A stretch of 6,930 nucleotides of DNA from positions 1 through 6,930 of the forward strand of contig JAJUHD010000138.1 in NCBI GenBank assembly GCA_029268085.1. Reading direction: 5' to 3'. The notes beneath the pieces were generated by a model that was not told where the DNA came from, did no database searches, and saw only the letters and a list, made by a program, of their open reading frames with translations. The stretch is from Bacillota bacterium. GTDB lineage: Bacteria; Bacillota; Clostridia; Oscillospirales; Oscillospiraceae. This document shows positions 5,864 to 6,930 of this stretch, piece after piece. A program made the position numbers and the translations under genes. How positions within the stretch are numbered: position 1 is the stretch's first letter; every line of letters starts with the position of its first letter.

Positions 5864-6930
5864 GTGGGAAAGAAGAAAATGGGTAAAGAAAAAAAGAAAT
5901 TATCATTAGGGACATTAATCCTTATTCCGGACGTTCTGATGATAATTACCGTATCTGCACTTTTTGCGGTACTTGCAGGGGTAATGTCCTATAGAAGTAC
6001 ATCTACCTGTCTTAAAGAATCAATGGTGCAAACGGCCGCTGTTGCCGCCCAGGCGACAAAAAACGAGGCGGTAAGGTACTATGCCCTGGCGCAGGAGATA
6101 GCCAATGACAGCGCACTTTACAGCGCCGATTCAACTGATGAGGCGAGAATCGCTTATCTGAACATGAAAGCAAATAACAGTGAGCTGGCCGGTATTAATT
6201 ACTATACTACCGACGGTATCCTTATTACTGACGGTCAGGACTACTCATCCAGTGAGTTTTTCCAAAAAGCTAAAAGCGGCGAGACATATATTACGTCTCC
6301 GGAGACAGATAAAGCAACCGGTCAACTCGTTTACTATGTTTCAACTCCCGTATGGAAAGACGGGACAAGCGGTTCGTCAGTGGTCGGAGTGTTAAATTTT
6401 TTGGTCAAACAGGAAGTACTGAACGAAGTTGTCGAAAACATAAAGGTTGGAAAAAACGGCAACGCTTATATAGTTGATAAAAACGGTTATACAATAGCAG
6501 ATCCCGATGTTCAGCTTGTAGCCGACAAAGAGAATATCAATGAACAGGCTAAAACAAATGAAATCCTGAAGCCTTTGGCCGCAATTATGAGCAAAGGCAT
6601 GGCGGGTGAAGCGGGATTCGATAAATATACATACAAAGGTGTAAAAAAATTTGTTGCATATGCTCCTGTACCAAATACTGACGGCTGGAGCATTTTTGTC
6701 GGAGCGCCCGAATCGGAATTTACACAGGGCGTGACACAGACAATCTATATTTCAATAGCGCTTTTAATTTTCCTGCTGGTTATTGGAACGATCATCACTT
6801 TAGCCTGCGTCAAGACTCTGATCGTTCCGATTACAGTGGTCAAGAACAGATTATCAGGATTTGCAAACGGCGATTTTACGACTCCCGTTCCTGATATTAG
6901 TACGGCATCGCAAGAGCTTGACAGCTTGAA
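5864..6930 (+). CDS. Methyl-accepting chemotaxis protein, dCache-HAMP N-terminal part (3'-truncated)
   Basis: The frame is open from GTG 5864 to the window end, giving 355 residues of a longer protein. After a lysine-rich cytoplasmic tail (MGKKKMGKEKKK) there is a first membrane helix at about 16-42. A periplasmic-type extracytoplasmic sensor follows at about 43-293, then a second membrane helix at about 294-316 (ISIALLIFLLVIGTIITLAC). The HAMP segment starts at about 317 with TLIVPITVVKNRLSGFANGD. The sensor resembles a double Cache (dCache_1) domain: membrane-distal module with SSEFFQKAKSGETYITSPET, then DKATGQLVYYVSTPV, and a second module with VGKNGNAYIVDKNGYTIADP and TDGWSIFVGAP before the exit helix. 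The signalling domain lies beyond the window, so a dCache-HAMP histidine kinase or diguanylate cyclase cannot be excluded. The adjacent chemotaxis genes make a chemoreceptor much more likely. The ligand is not predictable from what is visible. Confidence 0.88.
   Translation, partial: MGKKKMGKEKKKLSLGTLILIPDVLMIITVSALFAVLAGVMSYRSTSTCLKESMVQTAAVAAQATKNEAVRYYALAQEIANDSALYSADSTDEARIAYLNMKANNSELAGINYYTTDGILITDGQDYSSSEFFQKAKSGETYITSPETDKATGQLVYYVSTPVWKDGTSGSSVVGVLNFLVKQEVLNEVVENIKVGKNGNAYIVDKNGYTIADPDVQLVADKENINEQAKTNEILKPLAAIMSKGMAGEAGFDKYTYKGVKKFVAYAPVPNTDGWSIFVGAPESEFTQGVTQTIYISIALLIFLLVIGTIITLACVKTLIVPITVVKNRLSGFANGDFTTPVPDISTASQELDSL

Noticed and set aside
5851..5886. ATG at 5851 followed by an 11-codon frame before the receptor
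   Set aside because: It overlaps the receptor's Shine-Dalgarno sequence, is out of frame with it and lacks its own ribosome binding site.
6180..6395. 71-codon reading frame inside the receptor gene
   Set aside because: It is in an alternative frame of the dCache-coding sequence, whose own frame stays open to the window end with clear sensor motifs.

Overview
The window carries the tail of a flagellar/chemotaxis operon from a Gram-positive anaerobe-type bacterium, most likely a member of the Clostridia (Bacillota). This rests on gene content and order (flhA, sigma-28, a pair of FlgF/FlgG-type rod proteins, then cheC, cheD and cheV). CheC, CheD and CheV together are typical of Bacillota motility loci. 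Strong AGGAGG-like ribosome binding sites and moderate GC with AT-rich gaps also fit. No genus can be named from the sequence alone. All genes found are on the + strand.

Layout. Positions 1-1152 hold the cytoplasmic export-gate domain of FlhA; its membrane half lies upstream of the window. Positions 1180-1974 encode the motility sigma factor (FliA/SigD/WhiG family). Positions 1994-2743 and 2758-3489 encode two axial rod/hook-basal-body proteins; the first appears to start at an unusual ATT codon. A stem-loop precedes cheC (3548-4171), which overlaps cheD (4168-4656) by four bases. cheV (4721-5632) follows after a short gap. A strong intrinsic terminator with a perfect 15-bp stem (5643-5680) closes the operon. 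After an AT-rich gap with a possible promoter, a separate gene begins at 5864. It encodes a dCache-type transmembrane receptor, very probably a methyl-accepting chemotaxis protein, and is cut off by the window end within or just after its HAMP domain.

How the genes work together. FlhA is part of the flagellar type III export gate, the two rod-family proteins are probable export substrates, and the sigma factor drives late flagellar and chemotaxis genes. CheC (CheY-P phosphatase), CheD (receptor deamidase and CheC partner) and CheV (CheW-receiver fusion adaptor) form the adaptation side of a Bacillus-style chemotaxis pathway. The truncated receptor would be one of their clients. CheA, CheY, CheB, CheR, FlgM, FlhF and FlhG are not in this window.

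I see no mobile element, CRISPR array, tRNA or rRNA, and no clear sign of a new defence or metabolic system. The most unusual observation is the inferred ATT start codon of the first rod gene.
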